This document shows, piece by piece, positions 37,093 to 50,101 of a stretch of 64,000 nt of DNA. The translations under genes and the position numbers were made by a program. Below the pieces are notes generated by a model. The model saw only the letters and a list, made by a program, of their open reading frames with translations. It was not told the origin of the DNA and did no database searches. The number at the start of each line of letters is the position of its first letter. Positions within the stretch are counted from its first letter, which is position 1. Source of the stretch: Hymenolepis diminuta. Taxonomy: Eukaryota; Platyhelminthes; Cestoda; Cyclophyllidea; Hymenolepididae. The DNA is taken from positions 152,508 through 216,507 of the forward strand of contig CAADRB010000013.1 in assembly GCA_900708905.1 (NCBI GenBank), given 5' to 3'.

Positions 37093-38341
37093 CAGGGTGT
37101 GTAAGGTATCTGGGGCCAGTTACATTTTTGTAATTTAAACTAACCCCATAGTAATTCACAAGATCTCATGACAGACACCGCTAATACTAATGAAATGAAA
37201 AGATACTCCAAAGCGAAACACAACAGTTTAGAAATTGCAAGATTTCTAAAGGTCGCCACATCTTTCCTTTCCAAAGTTAGAAAGTAACTGAATGAAAACA
37301 ATGCAGATGAATTGGCTGCCACGAGGAAGAGAAACCATCAGTGTTAACGCTCTGCTGACTCGCTCAATCAGAACACCTGAGTTTGCCAGAAGGGCATATT
37401 ACGTGGCATGATGGACGAAAATTCTGGGAAGTCAATGCGACATCTTGTCAAAGGTCTTCAAGTGTCAGAAGGAACAATAAGGAATGTTGTTTATTAAGAA
37501 CTCGGATGCAAATTATACCTTCTTAGGGGGGTCAGTTTATGCCAATAAAAACTACTCAAGGGAATCGTTTAATGGGTGCAAAACGACCCTCAAACAAATT
37601 GAAACACCCAGGAGAAGAGTGTCTTTGGTTTTTCCTCGACGAAAATAACTTCCACCAATATGAAAAAGTCAATCGAAGAAATGATATGTGGGTATGTGCG
37701 GATTCCACTGAAGTTCCAACTCTTATGCATGTTCACGAAGTTTCCAGCAACAGTGATGGTTTTCAGTGTTGTTGGCAGTGAAGGCTACATCATGACTTCT
37801 CACTTTTTCCACAGGGCCTTAGGGTTAATGCAGATGTAGATGCCTATGTGGGGACTCTTCAAACCATTTCTAAGCCTTGGGTAGACAGCGTAGCCAATGG
37901 ACGAAGACCCTGTCTTCCAACGAGATTCGGCTTCATCCCATTTAGCTCTCAAATCCCATGATTGCATGGATGGCCTAGAATTTTCATCATTATGCCACAC
38001 CAAACTTATGTCCACCTCCTACTTCACCAAACCTGTGGGGCTGGGGGAGGGGGCGTTGTTGAAAAGGAGGTTAATATGCATCCTCATAACACCAAATCCT
38101 CCTCTCTCATGGAAGCAATAGCCGAGCAATGGAAGACTTCAATAAAGACCACCCTATCAAAGCTTGCAGCCAGTCACTTTCGGGCTCGAATTGAGTGGGT
38201 GATAGAAGTCGTGAGAGGATATATTAAATAAAACATATTACGTCCGTTTTCGTTTTTTACGAGAAATTGCAAGTCCCAACCATTAAGAGTTTCATTTTTT
38301 GTTTTTTTAAAAGTGCGTAAGGTATTCCCGGATGCACCCTT
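37093..38341 (+). mobile_element. degenerate mariner-type DNA transposon
   Basis: A 1249-nt segment starts CAGGGTG, ends CACCCTT and is bounded by TA on both sides (37091-37092 and 38342-38343), as expected for Tc1/mariner insertions. The length is typical of mariner. The terminal repeats are poorly matched inward of the first six bases, so the ends have decayed or been rearranged. Confidence 0.75.
37168..38231 (+). pseudogene. mariner transposase pseudogene
   Basis: Cut-and-paste transposase remnant broken by stops and frameshifts. The helix-turn-helix end is visible (LEIARFLKV...LSKVRK), then KSMRHLVKGLQVSEGTIRN. The catalytic core has WFFLDENNF (first Asp) at about 37625 and VFQRDSASSH (second Asp) at about 37910. 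The region that should hold the third Asp (SPDLNP type) is replaced by a GC-rich slip at 38020-38060. The last frame ends FRARIEWVIEVV...IK at 38231. Not functional. Confidence 0.82.
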
Positions 38342-38399
38342 TATATGTATAAAAGGCGATTTAATATGAAGGGGCTTAAAGGCCGTAAAATACGTAAAT

Positions 38400-38660
38400 G
38401 TTGGAAAAAAGCACCAAGAAAGGGAGAGAGGAAGCGGTCCTTTTGCCATCATAACCACAATCCTCCACCTCGAGCAAGAGCCAAGAAGTTAAGTATATGC
38501 TCTGATCGAGCCAACGACCAAGCTGATTCCCCATATTTGGCCTCTCCATTGATCCCATTGGTACCCATGTTATCTGCGTGCTGATTTGCTCCCTCCCGTA
38601 TTGGACTAGCAAGGTTGTGAGCCTGCTTCTAATGTACTTATGGTTTACAAATTGTTCATT
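38400..38660. repeat. dispersed repeat A, deleted copy
   Basis: AGGAAGCGGTCCTTTTGCCA, then CCACCTCGAGCAAGA, matches AGGAAGCGACCATCTTACC and CCACCTCGGGCGATC at 61560. GCTCTGATCGAGC...GGCCTCTCCATTGATCCC and CTTATGGTTTACAAA match 62173-62295. Relative to the longer copy, about 540 nt between these two halves are missing. It abuts the mariner end. Confidence 0.5.
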
Positions 38661-41600
38661 CCGAGACAACGACTTTGAGCTCTATTTGTCGGCATCTTGT
38701 CACAATGAAAATGGGATTGGCACAACTAATCAACCTTATGAACTATCACATTTTTTGGCGATCAGTCTCTCCTGTTGTCAGACGATTTGTAACGTTTAAC
38801 GAATTACATGATTTCAAGGAAGAACCGGCATCCAGTGTAACACGATTAAAAAGCGATTGCAAAACGAATTTTTTACTCTTGAAAGTTTAGCTAACTTTAC
38901 GAAAGCGAAATCTCCAAATCTCACCCTCTTCTCTCCAAATATTGTTACACTGACAGTTGTTAATGTCATCGTCCAAACAATGTCTCTGGAATGAATTAAA
39001 CTCGATCATTTTTCGATTACAGGATTCATTAGGACTTAATAAGATGCCAACGCCAAAATTAGCCAGACTTCCTCCGTTTGAACTTAAAATTGTTATCTAT
39101 CAAGAGGAGGGAAGAAGGCGAATTGGTGAACTGCAGAATCGAAACAAGGATTTCTACGCAACACAATTTTCTTTTAAAGCCTCTTTGTTCTTAAAAAAAT
39201 CGTACCTTGATTTCTTAGCAATTGATTGGGGCTTGGCTTGAAAGACAAACGGGACAAATTGTAGTGGATTGTGCTTTTAAGAGAGTAGATTTGTGTTTAT
39301 TTCCTCTTCTCTAATTTCGCAATTCATCCAATTTAGACTTGTCAGATAGCAGAATAAAATTTGCTCTCGAATTTTAAAAGATTGGATGGTGAAGCCACTT
39401 CCAGCTTTGGAGTTTCAGAGTTTTTGTTGACGTAAATGAGCGTGAAATTTTTCTTCTTACGGTCAAAATAATATGAAGATACCGGCTTGCAGGATTCCAT
39501 TGAGATGAAATGAGAATCGCAAATCTTAATAGCTATGCAGCTTCAGCTGAAAGCCAATTGTGACTTCATAAATAGATGTCATTCAGTGGTGTTTTCTTCA
39601 AACGACCTTATTCTCGCTTTTCATTCGGATAAAGAATTATTTAACCTTCTATTTGAATCTCTCCCCAACCCCCCTCCGAATGAATTTCTTTAATTGTCTC
39701 ACCGATTTTGGAATAGGCATTAAATTTCGCCGAAGATGAGCATTTTATCTTACTTCTAGGAACGTATTAAGAAGGACTTTTAAATTATCCGTATATAGAA
39801 TAAATGAATGAAAAATATTCAACTGACAAATTCTGTCTAGTTGTACTTCAATGGATTTCGAACCACTTGGAAACGGAAAGTAAATACTGATTTACTTTGT
39901 CGTTGAAACTTAGTGAATAATCGTTTATTTTACGAAGAATACGGTAATTTTTACCCCGGAATGACCCATGCTCTCACTTAGAAAGGGCATCTAGTAACCA
40001 ATTCTATTACAATTTTTATGGCATATCTCCTCCCACCCCCAAGTAATTGGATATTTGATCTCCTTAATGCATGGTCATCATGCATACCGTTATTGTTATT
40101 AATATTAAATGCGGTTATTATTAAGCCTGGTTGGTCATAAAAAGACCAGTTGGAGCTTGCGTCAGAGAAAAAAGTGCATTTATTGAAGGGAGAGAGCAAA
40201 GCGAGTTTGAGACTTTGTATGTCTTTGTCTTTATGAGCATTATGCCCATGAGTGCGTTTCGGAGGGTAGGAATGCAGTTTTGAAGACTCTTTGATAAAAA
40301 TTACATTCGTTCGCTATCATCACGAGTAATTTTTTCTTTCAAATGTCTTTTCTTCGCCATCACACATTCCATAAACCGGCTAATTATTTATTTAAAAGAA
40401 GAAAACGTACATGTGGAAATGCACATGCTCAATCACTCGTTTAGCAACTGAGAGACTAATTGGTGTAGCCTGAGAGTCTTACAAAAATAAGTAAACAGAC
40501 TTATGATCCCATGAAAAGGCAGAAGGTTCGAGATTTTTAATGCTGGAAAAGTTTGAGATATTGGAAGAGGTTGCTTGAATTGAGATTCTATTCAATTAAT
40601 TTAAACTATAAAGAAATTTAATATTTACCTGCGGGCGTGAGTTTTGTGGCAATTGGATGGGATAATAGTGAAAAACTAGTCTCATACGTAAGGAACTCGT
40701 TTCTAAATTGAATTTATTATGGAATTACTTCGACTAATAGATACTCACTGTGATTTCATTATGGCTGCAACCTCCGCCCATAAGGAGGAATAAAGAAGAC
40801 CTATAATTCACCCGACGGTTTAATTCCCATATTTTGAGGCTAAATTCGCTGATATAGAATTAGATCAATAAAAAATGATTGTCTACTCGATTACTGAGTA
40901 ATTACAGCTTTGACGAGATCACATTTCAGGTCAAGAGCAAGTACGAGGGATGAAGCCTGCGAATTTCGCTCAGTTGCACCGAAAATAATCCCTCCAGATT
41001 CCTAACAGAATTCCCATCTTATTATAGGTTTGGTTGTACCGGTACTCCAGTTTGTTTTTCTATGGTACATGGAATCCGATTAGACAAATTTGATATCCAT
41101 TACGCTGAACACCTATTTGGTATCTATACGCGTTTTCCACCCGACGGATTTTTATTTGCAGATGTGTATTATTTTTCTTCTCGTGCAGTCAGATAGGAAT
41201 CTCATGATAGCTAGTTCTTCCCTTCCACACTTATGCAGTAATTTTTTCAAAGTGCTCGGATGTTCGTTTACCCTTTAAAATGAATAAACAGACTTATAGA
41301 GTTCATACTTTTCCAAACAATTGCTATCCTCCGACGTGTCACATCGCGGACAGACACTTCAAGTAATTGAGTGTAACCCTTAGCTTGTATCAACCAAGTA
41401 GCTTTAAGGTTAGAATGGATGCCAACCCCAAATTGAATTTGATTTATGCATCCTCCTCCTATCATATGCAATAAACCTTAATTAGAAAACAAAACTGAAT
41501 ATAAATTGTCCTGAACATCTTCTAAAAAGAAATTCAAGTTTAATTTAACGCCCTCAGATATCTCAAATCATAACGGTTATAAGAAATAAAAAGACAAAAG

Positions 41601-44600
41601 GAAATTTTACCCAACTCTTGCTTCTGTAAATACCACCTTGAAGCCATATATCAATTCGTTCGATCAGTATTTTTGAACTTTATTGATCAATTGGCTTATA
41701 GAAGAATATATTCAAGTGATTTCCTTCAAAGATCTTCCTATCATTAAGAACTTCAATTATGCAAGATCTAAGTGGGATTGCCCCGTTAGCCTGAACATGT
41801 GTTCTTTCTGGGAGTTAAGGTTAAATTGCTGAATCGAATGTTTTCAATACAACTGAACTTCATCCTCATGCCCTGGATTATCAAATGTTGGCTTTCCATA
41901 CTGGGGCCTGGGGATGCAACCTTGTCACTGCTGCAATTATTGGCTACCCAAGTAGCCAGTCATATGAATACCAGTATCGGCAACTTAACATTACTGCTTT
42001 CTATTGTATTCCAAAAATGGTTGTAAAATAATTTGTGGAACTTCATATTCTAATCTGAAATCCACTTCTGGGGAATTACCGAGGTCTAAGAATAAAATAT
42101 TGCACTCCAAGAATCGATTCACACACCCACTTCTCCGATGCATTTTACAAAGCGATGGCAACAGCAGAGAGAGGGTTCGCAAAAAGCCATTTCCTTAAAG
42201 TAGTCACCAGAAGGGAGAAAAGAAAATCTTGTTTATGTCCTACCTTACGGTCAGGTAAATAGGGAGAAGCATAAGATGCTTGATTTGTGATTTCTGATAA
42301 AATTATTTTTTTCTTGAATGAATTAACGTCAGTAAGAGGAAGGCCAGATGAAAAGATCTTAATTCCAAATCCGTCGGAGAAAAATGGAAACATCATCCGA
42401 ACCTTCTACGGTTGATCGAAAAAATAATCCATAATTTTAAACGATGATTGTGATTTCCAGACACCTGAATTCTGGACAGCGTACCCTTAGTCTCAACTAG
42501 CACCTGACGTTTGTAACGGTCTCCCTGCAGATTATATTATGTTAATATTTAAGATTCATCATTCCTAATTGGTGAAATTTACTCAAAAGTTCGAGCTTTG
42601 ATTAGTATCCCTTTGTCCTTCATATTTTCACGAAACATGAGAAGTTAATTTTCGCAGGAGATTGTCGAACTAATACTGTGCAGAAGATTAAAACTAATGA
42701 CTAAAAGCAGACAACCACAGTCATCAGAGACTCAGAAAATAGAATCAAACGCAAAGCAGAATTTATTAAACAGCGACACTTAGAAATTGAGAGAGCATGA
42801 GAGAAAATCTAAAAGTAGAATAAGATGAGGAACGCGAGAGAGAGTGAGAATCGAGTGTCTGCTCTGCTAGTCTTGTAATTTTGTAGGATTTTACGGGTAA
42901 AATCTGAGTTATCGGGAAAGAGGCGAGTACAAATCCCTAGTCAATATTCTCCATCTGCGTCGACAGGCATTTCTGTTATGTCCTGTCTCCATCTCAACCT
43001 CATAAATCAAAGCCATCACCTTAGCGGGATTATTACTTAGCCAGTGCAAAAAAACGGCATTATAAATAATGCAAAAGCAATTAATAGTAAGAGTAAAGTT
43101 AACCGATAAGGATTAAAGAGGAGGAAATCAAGCACAAATTAACAATGTCAGGATATTGAATGAGTCTTACTTGATTTGATCGTTACATCCAGGTTGTGTA
43201 CAGTTTACTTAATCCACGGCTTCATGTTGTTGAAGATTATCTGCAATTCGTGTTTTGAGTCCCGAAGTTACTTATCAATTTAGACGATTGATCAGTCACA
43301 ATAGGAATGTTTCCCTTCTAGTAAACAAGATACTAGTCAACGTGCCTAAACATAAAAGAACTCACTAGAGTTCACTCAAGACGAACACCGACTCGTTTTC
43401 TCACCAAGTTCTCAGACGATTGTCGAGAATTACCCTCAACTTGAGTAAATAACACCCATTAGCAATAATCCATCAACAGTTCATCTGAAAGTTTTGCTTT
43501 TGAAAAAAAACCCCAATTTAAGCAACACATCGGTTTCTGCAAAGGACAGCAGTTTATATTTTATGATATTAACTTGACAAAATACAAGTGGAAAAACGGG
43601 AGGAGCCGACAACATAGACAGGTCTTCAAGTTGTCTACAGGATGCCCAACTTGTGCTCCATGAGAATATGTGGCGAACCCATTACTTCAGCATCTTCTGG
43701 ATCTGGAATGGGAAAAAGACACAATAGGCAATTATTGTCCAATCAAGCCACAAAATTCCCCTTCAACGCAGAAACAGCATTCCAAATCTTTATTGACTTC
43801 ATGTGAGGAAAAAAGATTAGAGACTCTACCTACTAGTTATGTGTCAGGAATAAATTGTTTTATTTGATTACAACTAGCACTTCTAGTTCAGCGTGACAAA
43901 ACGCTTGACCTTTTAGAGGGACATAAGTCATGGCCTGGTAAAGAGGACAGCGTCATGTGGCAAGAAGCCCGAGATGGGGGTACTTGTTATTCAACTAGTA
44001 AAAAGCACAAATCACGGTTCTGGAATGAAGACAGATGACTATAAGGGACACTGCATTAATTTTAATTGCTAGAGACTGTGGCTTGATTAGCATTAGAGGG
44101 TGATAAACCCATTAGCATTTAAGAGGAGAACAGGCGACTTAGAAAAAAGAATTCGAGAATGGATTAGTACCGACAGGACTCGATCTAGTTAAATCTAACA
44201 AGGACTAGGTTAATTCGGATGAACGGTTTCTTATGCAATCTATCGAATTTGAAATAGATAAGATTAAATAAATGCGAACCTTCACTCTTGAAAATCGACA
44301 TCTACAACGATTTTTATCCACTTACCTTGAGAGCTAAGCTCTACCCAAACGCTCTCCAAGTCTTAAGGAAGTCCTAATTGCAACTAGAGTTACGTAGAAC
44401 TCTTAGTTTTAAGGCTGAAATCTCTCAACCTATATATTGAAACCTAGGTCCTCGTGTCCAAATCATACCTTAGATAAAACCTTTTGTTGGAATGGGCATA
44501 AATATATTATAAAATTGGCTTGGACTGAAACTGAATTCATGTCAACGGAATGTCGAACATCTATTCACATACACTAAACCATAGACCATACACAAACAAA

Positions 44601-47217
44601 TAGGCAGCCGGCCAAACAAAAAATACCATAATATTTCGAAACAAAAAGCCCCTAGTAAAGTGGTTATTTGCAAAAAGAGAAGCATAAACAGGGAAAAAAA
44701 GACAAGAGGTAACATGAAGGTTTACATGCTAATCAAAACTAAATTGCGCACAAAAGGGTGAAAAGGGGTAGGGAGGAGCTTTTTCTACCCATCAACTAAA
44801 ATAAACAAACACGCGACCTTTTCCCAAACACACACACACAGGACGAGAGGGATGGGAGTCATTTGAATGGGGATTATTTTTTCCCAAATGTGCCCTCTGT
44901 GCGAGAGAAATGATGACCAAATTAATCCTCTAATACACACTTACTGAGAATTTTAGGGAATTTGAAGTCACTAGGGAATAAACTGCATTAATCAAGCTAA
45001 GTATCAGTGATTTAGCGGAGTCAAAGGTGTCTGAGGAAAACCCATCAGTGTACCTCCATTGATTGAAATGAAAACTGGAATTTGTTATACACCCTTAAGT
45101 AGAACTCACTATAACCGATGAACGGGAATTGTTTGTTTGGCAACATATTTCGCGACAACTGTTCTTCTACACTCGTGCCTGGGAATAAAGTCTCTTCACC
45201 AACACATTATTGGTAATCCAAATTCGATATAAACAGTAATAAGATACTTAATAGAGTGAAGAGGGGCCTGCAATTTTTTTTCTTCTTCTTCTAGTTTTAA
45301 GCGTTGCCTTGGTGAGCGGAGTAGACTCGAGGAAGATTTAAACTTGCACCAATACAGGAGTTGGGGATAAATTTTGAGGATGATTAACGAACGCGTATCT
45401 CTAGTGAGAGAAGCAACGGATCTGATATATCAATTGACTGATAGGGCTAACAGAAGACAAGAACTAAGACAAATGAAACATGCAGAGATATACTTACTCT
45501 TTATTCTCCAACCTTTTCCCAAAGCGCCACAAAAATGTGGGTACCGTTCGAATTGAAGTGGAGATTGTTCTCAAATCACGAAAGCTAGTCTCCTGACAGA
45601 CCACTGATGGGATTATTCTTTAGAATTCATAAGCAACAAAATCCAAAAAATAAATAAATAACAAGCAAAAATAGCTGTTCGATGATAATTTCTGATATCA
45701 ATAGCCGACTTTCAGAAGAGTCTCGAAGTCAGCAGGAAGGGAAAAGAGAACAATCACACCAAGCATCTTACGGCACTTTAAGCAAACATAGGAATTATGA
45801 ACACTTGAAATCAAAATCTAACCAACAAAGAATGACAAAAAGGTGTCTTTGCATTTCCCCCATTTCCCCTTCTTAATAGACTGAACTGAGAAAAGGAAAA
45901 AGGGCCACACACAGGCAACAATGTTCCTTTTGTATTAAATTGATTAGACACTAAAATAACGCAATAGACAATTTCGCGTACAAAGAAAATAGCAATATTT
46001 CGATTCAGTTTATTTGTGTACCAAGAATATGGCGCAAATACGCATACTTCACAGGAGAAAAAGTGAAATACAGATAAAAAAGAAAACATATTTTAGGGCG
46101 TTTGATTAATCTGCACTATTTCCTCTCTCGCTCTGCTGACACACCCAACATGTGGTGGTGTTAATCTGTAATACGCACATATTAAAGTGAAAACAGGAAA
46201 AAAAGTCACTTGCACACTCCACGCCCATATTTTTTGCAATAAAGTACAACCAAAACAAGTAAACAGTTAATTGAAAATGGATTTTGGTAAGTTCTTCAGG
46301 AATAGTTGTATTCTATTCCGAAATTCGAGTCATAATACTTGAGGGAAATAACCACAAACACTTTTAACAATAGTTGTCTTGACCATCACTTCTAGATCTC
46401 AAATTGAGGAGAAAAAAGCCTGCTTTCTTTACCTATAAGTAACAAAATCCACAAAGTGGAGGAATAATTGGGTAGAGAGAGGCACGTGCGGCAGCAACAG
46501 ATAGAAAAAGCCTGCTCCACTTAATTCATACCCATGCGCCCAAGTGATCGGCAATAAAGGGACCAATTGTCCATGCCGCTGTAGATTTCTGACCACAGAT
46601 AAGAGTAGAAAAAAAGAGAGGAGCCAACAGAGCAAGAAATGGTGCGGCGATGGCGGTTTATCTGATCATCTGTGACTACGCCTCTCTCCCACATTGAGCG
46701 CTAGAACTTCTTTCAATTATCCAATTGATGATGATTCATGAGACATTAAAGACTCCAATAAATCGAGAGTAACAGGCATAACGGAATAATGAATCTGATT
46801 TAAGAAATGATCCACAATATTAGGGTAAGTCCTATTACTTTACACTCCTACAAGGTATCTAGATGTGTTTATCCGTTAAAAATAGGTATCATCACAAAAG
46901 GCCTCCAAATAAAGACTGGCGTTAAAAATGACATTCTGATGTAAGATATTTTGATCACCGTTAAAGCACCTGGCGATTGGGAACTTAAATTCGTTGTTGG
47001 TCATTATATGCGAGTAAAGCAGTGGTTCTTTTTTCCGGAACATTTGCATATACTTGGTAGCCATGCATTACATTGTTAATGAGATACCTTGAGATGAGGC
47101 CCACATTTTCGAATACGATAATCGAATTTTTGCATGTTTTACCAATAACAAATAGGTCAAACCAAGGACTTTCTCGAAGTTTTCGTTAAGAATTACACCA
47201 GCTTGAGGCTATTAGTT
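38661..47217. other. non-coding, no gene seen
   Basis: An 8.5-kb interval without a supportable gene. The plus frame 38957-39241 reads partly coding-like after a possible acceptor but has no donor or domain. An (AC)n tract occurs near 44828-44839. The regions 42720-43000 and 43880-44090 are compositionally distinct and may be old repeats. Confidence 0.5.
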
Positions 47218-48307
47218 TCAATGTAATTCAGGTAAAACAGTGAGAAATTGTGGGAAAGCGAATTGTTCTGCCATGGTAACAACATTAATAGAAGAGTGGG
47301 CTAATAGAGCTCTCATTTGATCGTTGATGACTGCATAAATAATTTCCATAAACAGGGTAAAAGGAAATGGGAAAAAATAGAGCCTATTAAGTTGCCAAAG
47401 ATAGAAAAATGAAAAAAAGCAAATTATGTTTATGATGTATTTGACCCATCATCATATACTTTCTCATAAAAATACAGAGAATTCTGGTTTTAAAAATATA
47501 AGAGTATATTTTACGTGCATAGTTACTACTTACTAATAATGTTGAAATTTAGAAATAACGAAATCAATCTCTAAAAGTTACGTAATAATCTTTCAAAAAA
47601 ACTGTGAGGTAAACAATACTCACGAGAGGGACAAGACATCTTTGACTTCAAAACAACCTCAACCAGGCGTTTAAATTCGTAATTCGCATGTTTACAAAAG
47701 AAATGTAAGGGAGATAGTCCTCTTTGCATATTACAAGAAAACAAAGTGCAAAAGGCAAATGATCCTTGAAAAATTGTCATTAAAACAGAGCAAGTAGTTT
47801 TAATGAAAGAATATCCCTGCTGCTCTACTCAATTAAACCATGACTAAGAGACATTAAATTCCTTAGCTTTCGATAAAACAACAGTACCACAAACGAAAAA
47901 AATACGCATAAAACATCAAAGGCAGAGGAATAATTAGGCCTTTAAATAAATCGGTGGTCTTTCATTACCCCACTTAAAGAGAGCGAATACAACCAATCTT
48001 TCAACAATAAGAGAAAACGAAAGAAACAAATAACTTCCAACAAGCAACTCGATTTATCAACACATCGAGAGCAAAGTACAATTAATGATTCACAATTCCC
48101 GGGGGAAGGATGAGGAAAAAGAGGTTAGCAGTATAAATCATCACTGATTACCAATGCAAAAACGAGGACATCTGAATCAGAATAGGGAGTAACTACGGAG
48201 CAAAAAATGGAACAGGCACAAACGATTGTTTTAAACTTTCCAAGCTTACATTCCTTATCAAGAACAATGCCTTCATTATTCCAGAAAATTGAATGAAGAA
48301 ATAAGAA
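47218..48307 (-). CDS. unidentified multi-exon gene (tentative)
   Basis: On the minus strand several segments have good splice sites and compatible phases. Exon a is 48307-48250 (acceptor TTTTTTATTTCTAG, donor GTAAGC, phase 0 in, 1 out; SIFWNNEGIVLDKE). Exon b is 48192-48152 (acceptor TTTTTTGCTCCGTAG, donor GTAATC; FTPYSDSDVLVFAL). Another exon ends at 47624 with donor GTGAGT and reads GLSPLHFFCKHANYEFKRLV, faintly like an ankyrin helix pair. A terminal exon at 47330-47218 (acceptor TTTATGCAG) joins it in phase and stops after LTVLPELH. The link between b and the GLSPLH exon is unresolved and the 5' end is unknown. I do not recognise the family. Confidence 0.3.
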
Positions 48308-48356
48308 CTAGAAATAAAAAACGAGAAAGAAATTCAGTGAGCTCAAACGCCTGACA

Positions 48357-49966
48357 TCAAATGCAAAAGGTGATAGATAACTCGTAGATCAATTCTAAAA
48401 AATATGGTCCTATAAATCTATGACAGACTACATATACATATAGAAACTGAGGTCCGATGCAAAACTACCCAGATTTGATCAAAAAATGACAAAACATTGC
48501 GAAAGGAACAGCAAATTAGATACAAAACGATTGTTCTAAACCACTTCTACCATTCAAGATTAACTAGGGCAAATGTAAGAGCGATAGTGGCACTTATAAT
48601 GTAGAATAAGTGAAATCAAACGTACTGTTGAGAATATCACAAAAGTTGATAGTATCTAGAGCACCCGATAGTTGAGCAGCAAGGGGGTGACGAGCGTAGA
48701 GACCAGGCAGCCGTGGGAACATTTTCTCCATAACCCTCTCCTCCATTGCCAAACGCAATGGAGCCTGCAGACCCTGAGTGGCACGAAGAGCTCTCATCGA
48801 TTGGGTATGCCATGCTGCCTCTCCACGTTGGGCTTCTGCAACTGCGGCTGGATGCGGGGCAACGCTTAAAGTCTCCGAGGTCAAAGCTTTATTGCCTAAC
48901 AATCTATACAAGAGTATAAACGATCAACTACTTATTTCATTTTAGTAAAACTTATAAAATGAAAGACAAGAGCAGCTCAAAAATCAACTACTAGCACAAG
49001 CTAGAAAGATCTTCATACGACACCACTGGCCACTAAGGTTGTCTGATAACAACAAACTTAAGGCTCCCTTTTATAGTGCAAGTAGAATAAGCCTAGGATT
49101 ACGTTCTCAGAGGCATAATATGTGAAGAGCTAACTCAGTGGGTTCTCATAGAAAATCACGCGGCCAAATTTTAACTGCCATAAATAAGCCTTCCCGGTTA
49201 TCTTAACCATAATATTTGCTTAAATCATCACGTAACAGCAAAAGCTAGAAAGAAAACTTACACGAAGTCATGAATAATGTAAATTAGTCAGAGTGCCAAG
49301 AAAGTCTTTATTGAGAGTGGGCTGTCATGGCTAGAACACCTAATAGTGTCAATTCTCGTCTCCAAAATCATAAACTTCCATCCTAAGGGAAGTCGGGTGA
49401 AAACAATGAAGTGCAAAGCTGCCAAGTGTATGCGAATGTTCCTAACTGTTCCTCAGACACAACGATCAACCAACTGGAATTTCATCCACCATGTTGTCAC
49501 TGAACTCAAGGACCTTTTGAGAGAAAACGGCAAAAAAAACGGCGCATATTCCACGACCTAAGGAGTTCGAATCCTAGGGGTCAAATTTGCCTACCCTTTC
49601 ACTAAATTATAGTCTTATAAGTATGCATGTGATCGTTTGACAAGTGTTAAGTATACTAACTTTACAAACTACTGAACTATTACATTCCAATACGAATGCT
49701 CACTTATAGATATCGATGCAAATTTTGCATATTACTGAAAGTAAATAAGTGGATCTAAGATAACTTACCCGGCATACATAGGAGGCACAAGACCGAATTC
49801 GTTGCGAACAAGAGTTGATTCTTTGACAGGCTCCTACATAAAAGGAGAATATCAAAAAGCGTTTAAAACAAAATCAAGCAAGCAGAAGAGGAAATAATCA
49901 AGAAACGACGTCGATAACTCCACAGACTTTATGAAACATTACAGAAATGAACGTATAGTTGTACAT
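48357..49966 (-). CDS. POMP: proteasome maturation protein POMP/UMP1
   Basis: Chaperone that assists assembly of the 20S proteasome half-mer and is degraded when the core matures. Exons on the minus strand are 49966-49943 (8 codons, MYNYTFIS), 49833-49769, 48903-48626, and tentatively 48427-48357. Exon 3 carries the family signature: LRATQGLQAPLRLAMEERV, then PRLPGL and TINFCDILN, matching the LRNIQGLFAPLKLQME...RLPFL...IGFEDILN layout of animal POMP. Phases are 0, 2 and 1. With the tentative last exon the protein is 145 residues, against 141 in human. That last exon (PYFLELIYEL) is weakly supported; without the GTACGT donor the frame stops ten codons after DILN. It lies 135 nt behind the bZIP stop. 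Confidence 0.82.
49540..49600 (+). other. tRNA T-arm-like fragment in POMP intron
   Basis: AGGAGTTCGAATCCT resembles a tRNA T-arm, but no acceptor stem, D-arm or anticodon arm can be drawn around it. It is probably a decayed tRNA-derived repeat inside the 865-nt second intron of POMP. Confidence 0.25.
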
Positions 49967-50101
49967 GTACAGTCACACAAGAGGTAAAGAAAATATGTCT
50001 AATATATACAGTAGAATAGGCTGATCAACAGTAGTAATACTAAAATTGGTATGCGGAGAGACCATGGCACTAAGTATCGTGATGGGAAGGGAATCTTCAA
50101 A

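Noticed and set aside
38957..39241. Plus-strand 94-codon frame as a gene
   Set aside because: Partly protein-like after a possible acceptor, but no donor, domain or neighbour exon was found.
46876..47064. Minus-strand frame with DQNILHQNVIF as a further exon of the 47-48 kb gene
   Set aside because: Phase does not match the preceding donor, and the terminal exon at 47330-47218 already joins cleanly.
47624..47719. Ankyrin-repeat gene call from GLSPLHFFCKHANYEFKRLV
   Set aside because: Only one weak match to the GxTPLH pattern, and no second repeat in an adjoining exon with compatible phase.
49558..49582. tRNA gene suggested by GAGTTCGAATCCT
   Set aside because: No complementary acceptor, D or anticodon arms could be drawn; best seen as a repeat fragment.
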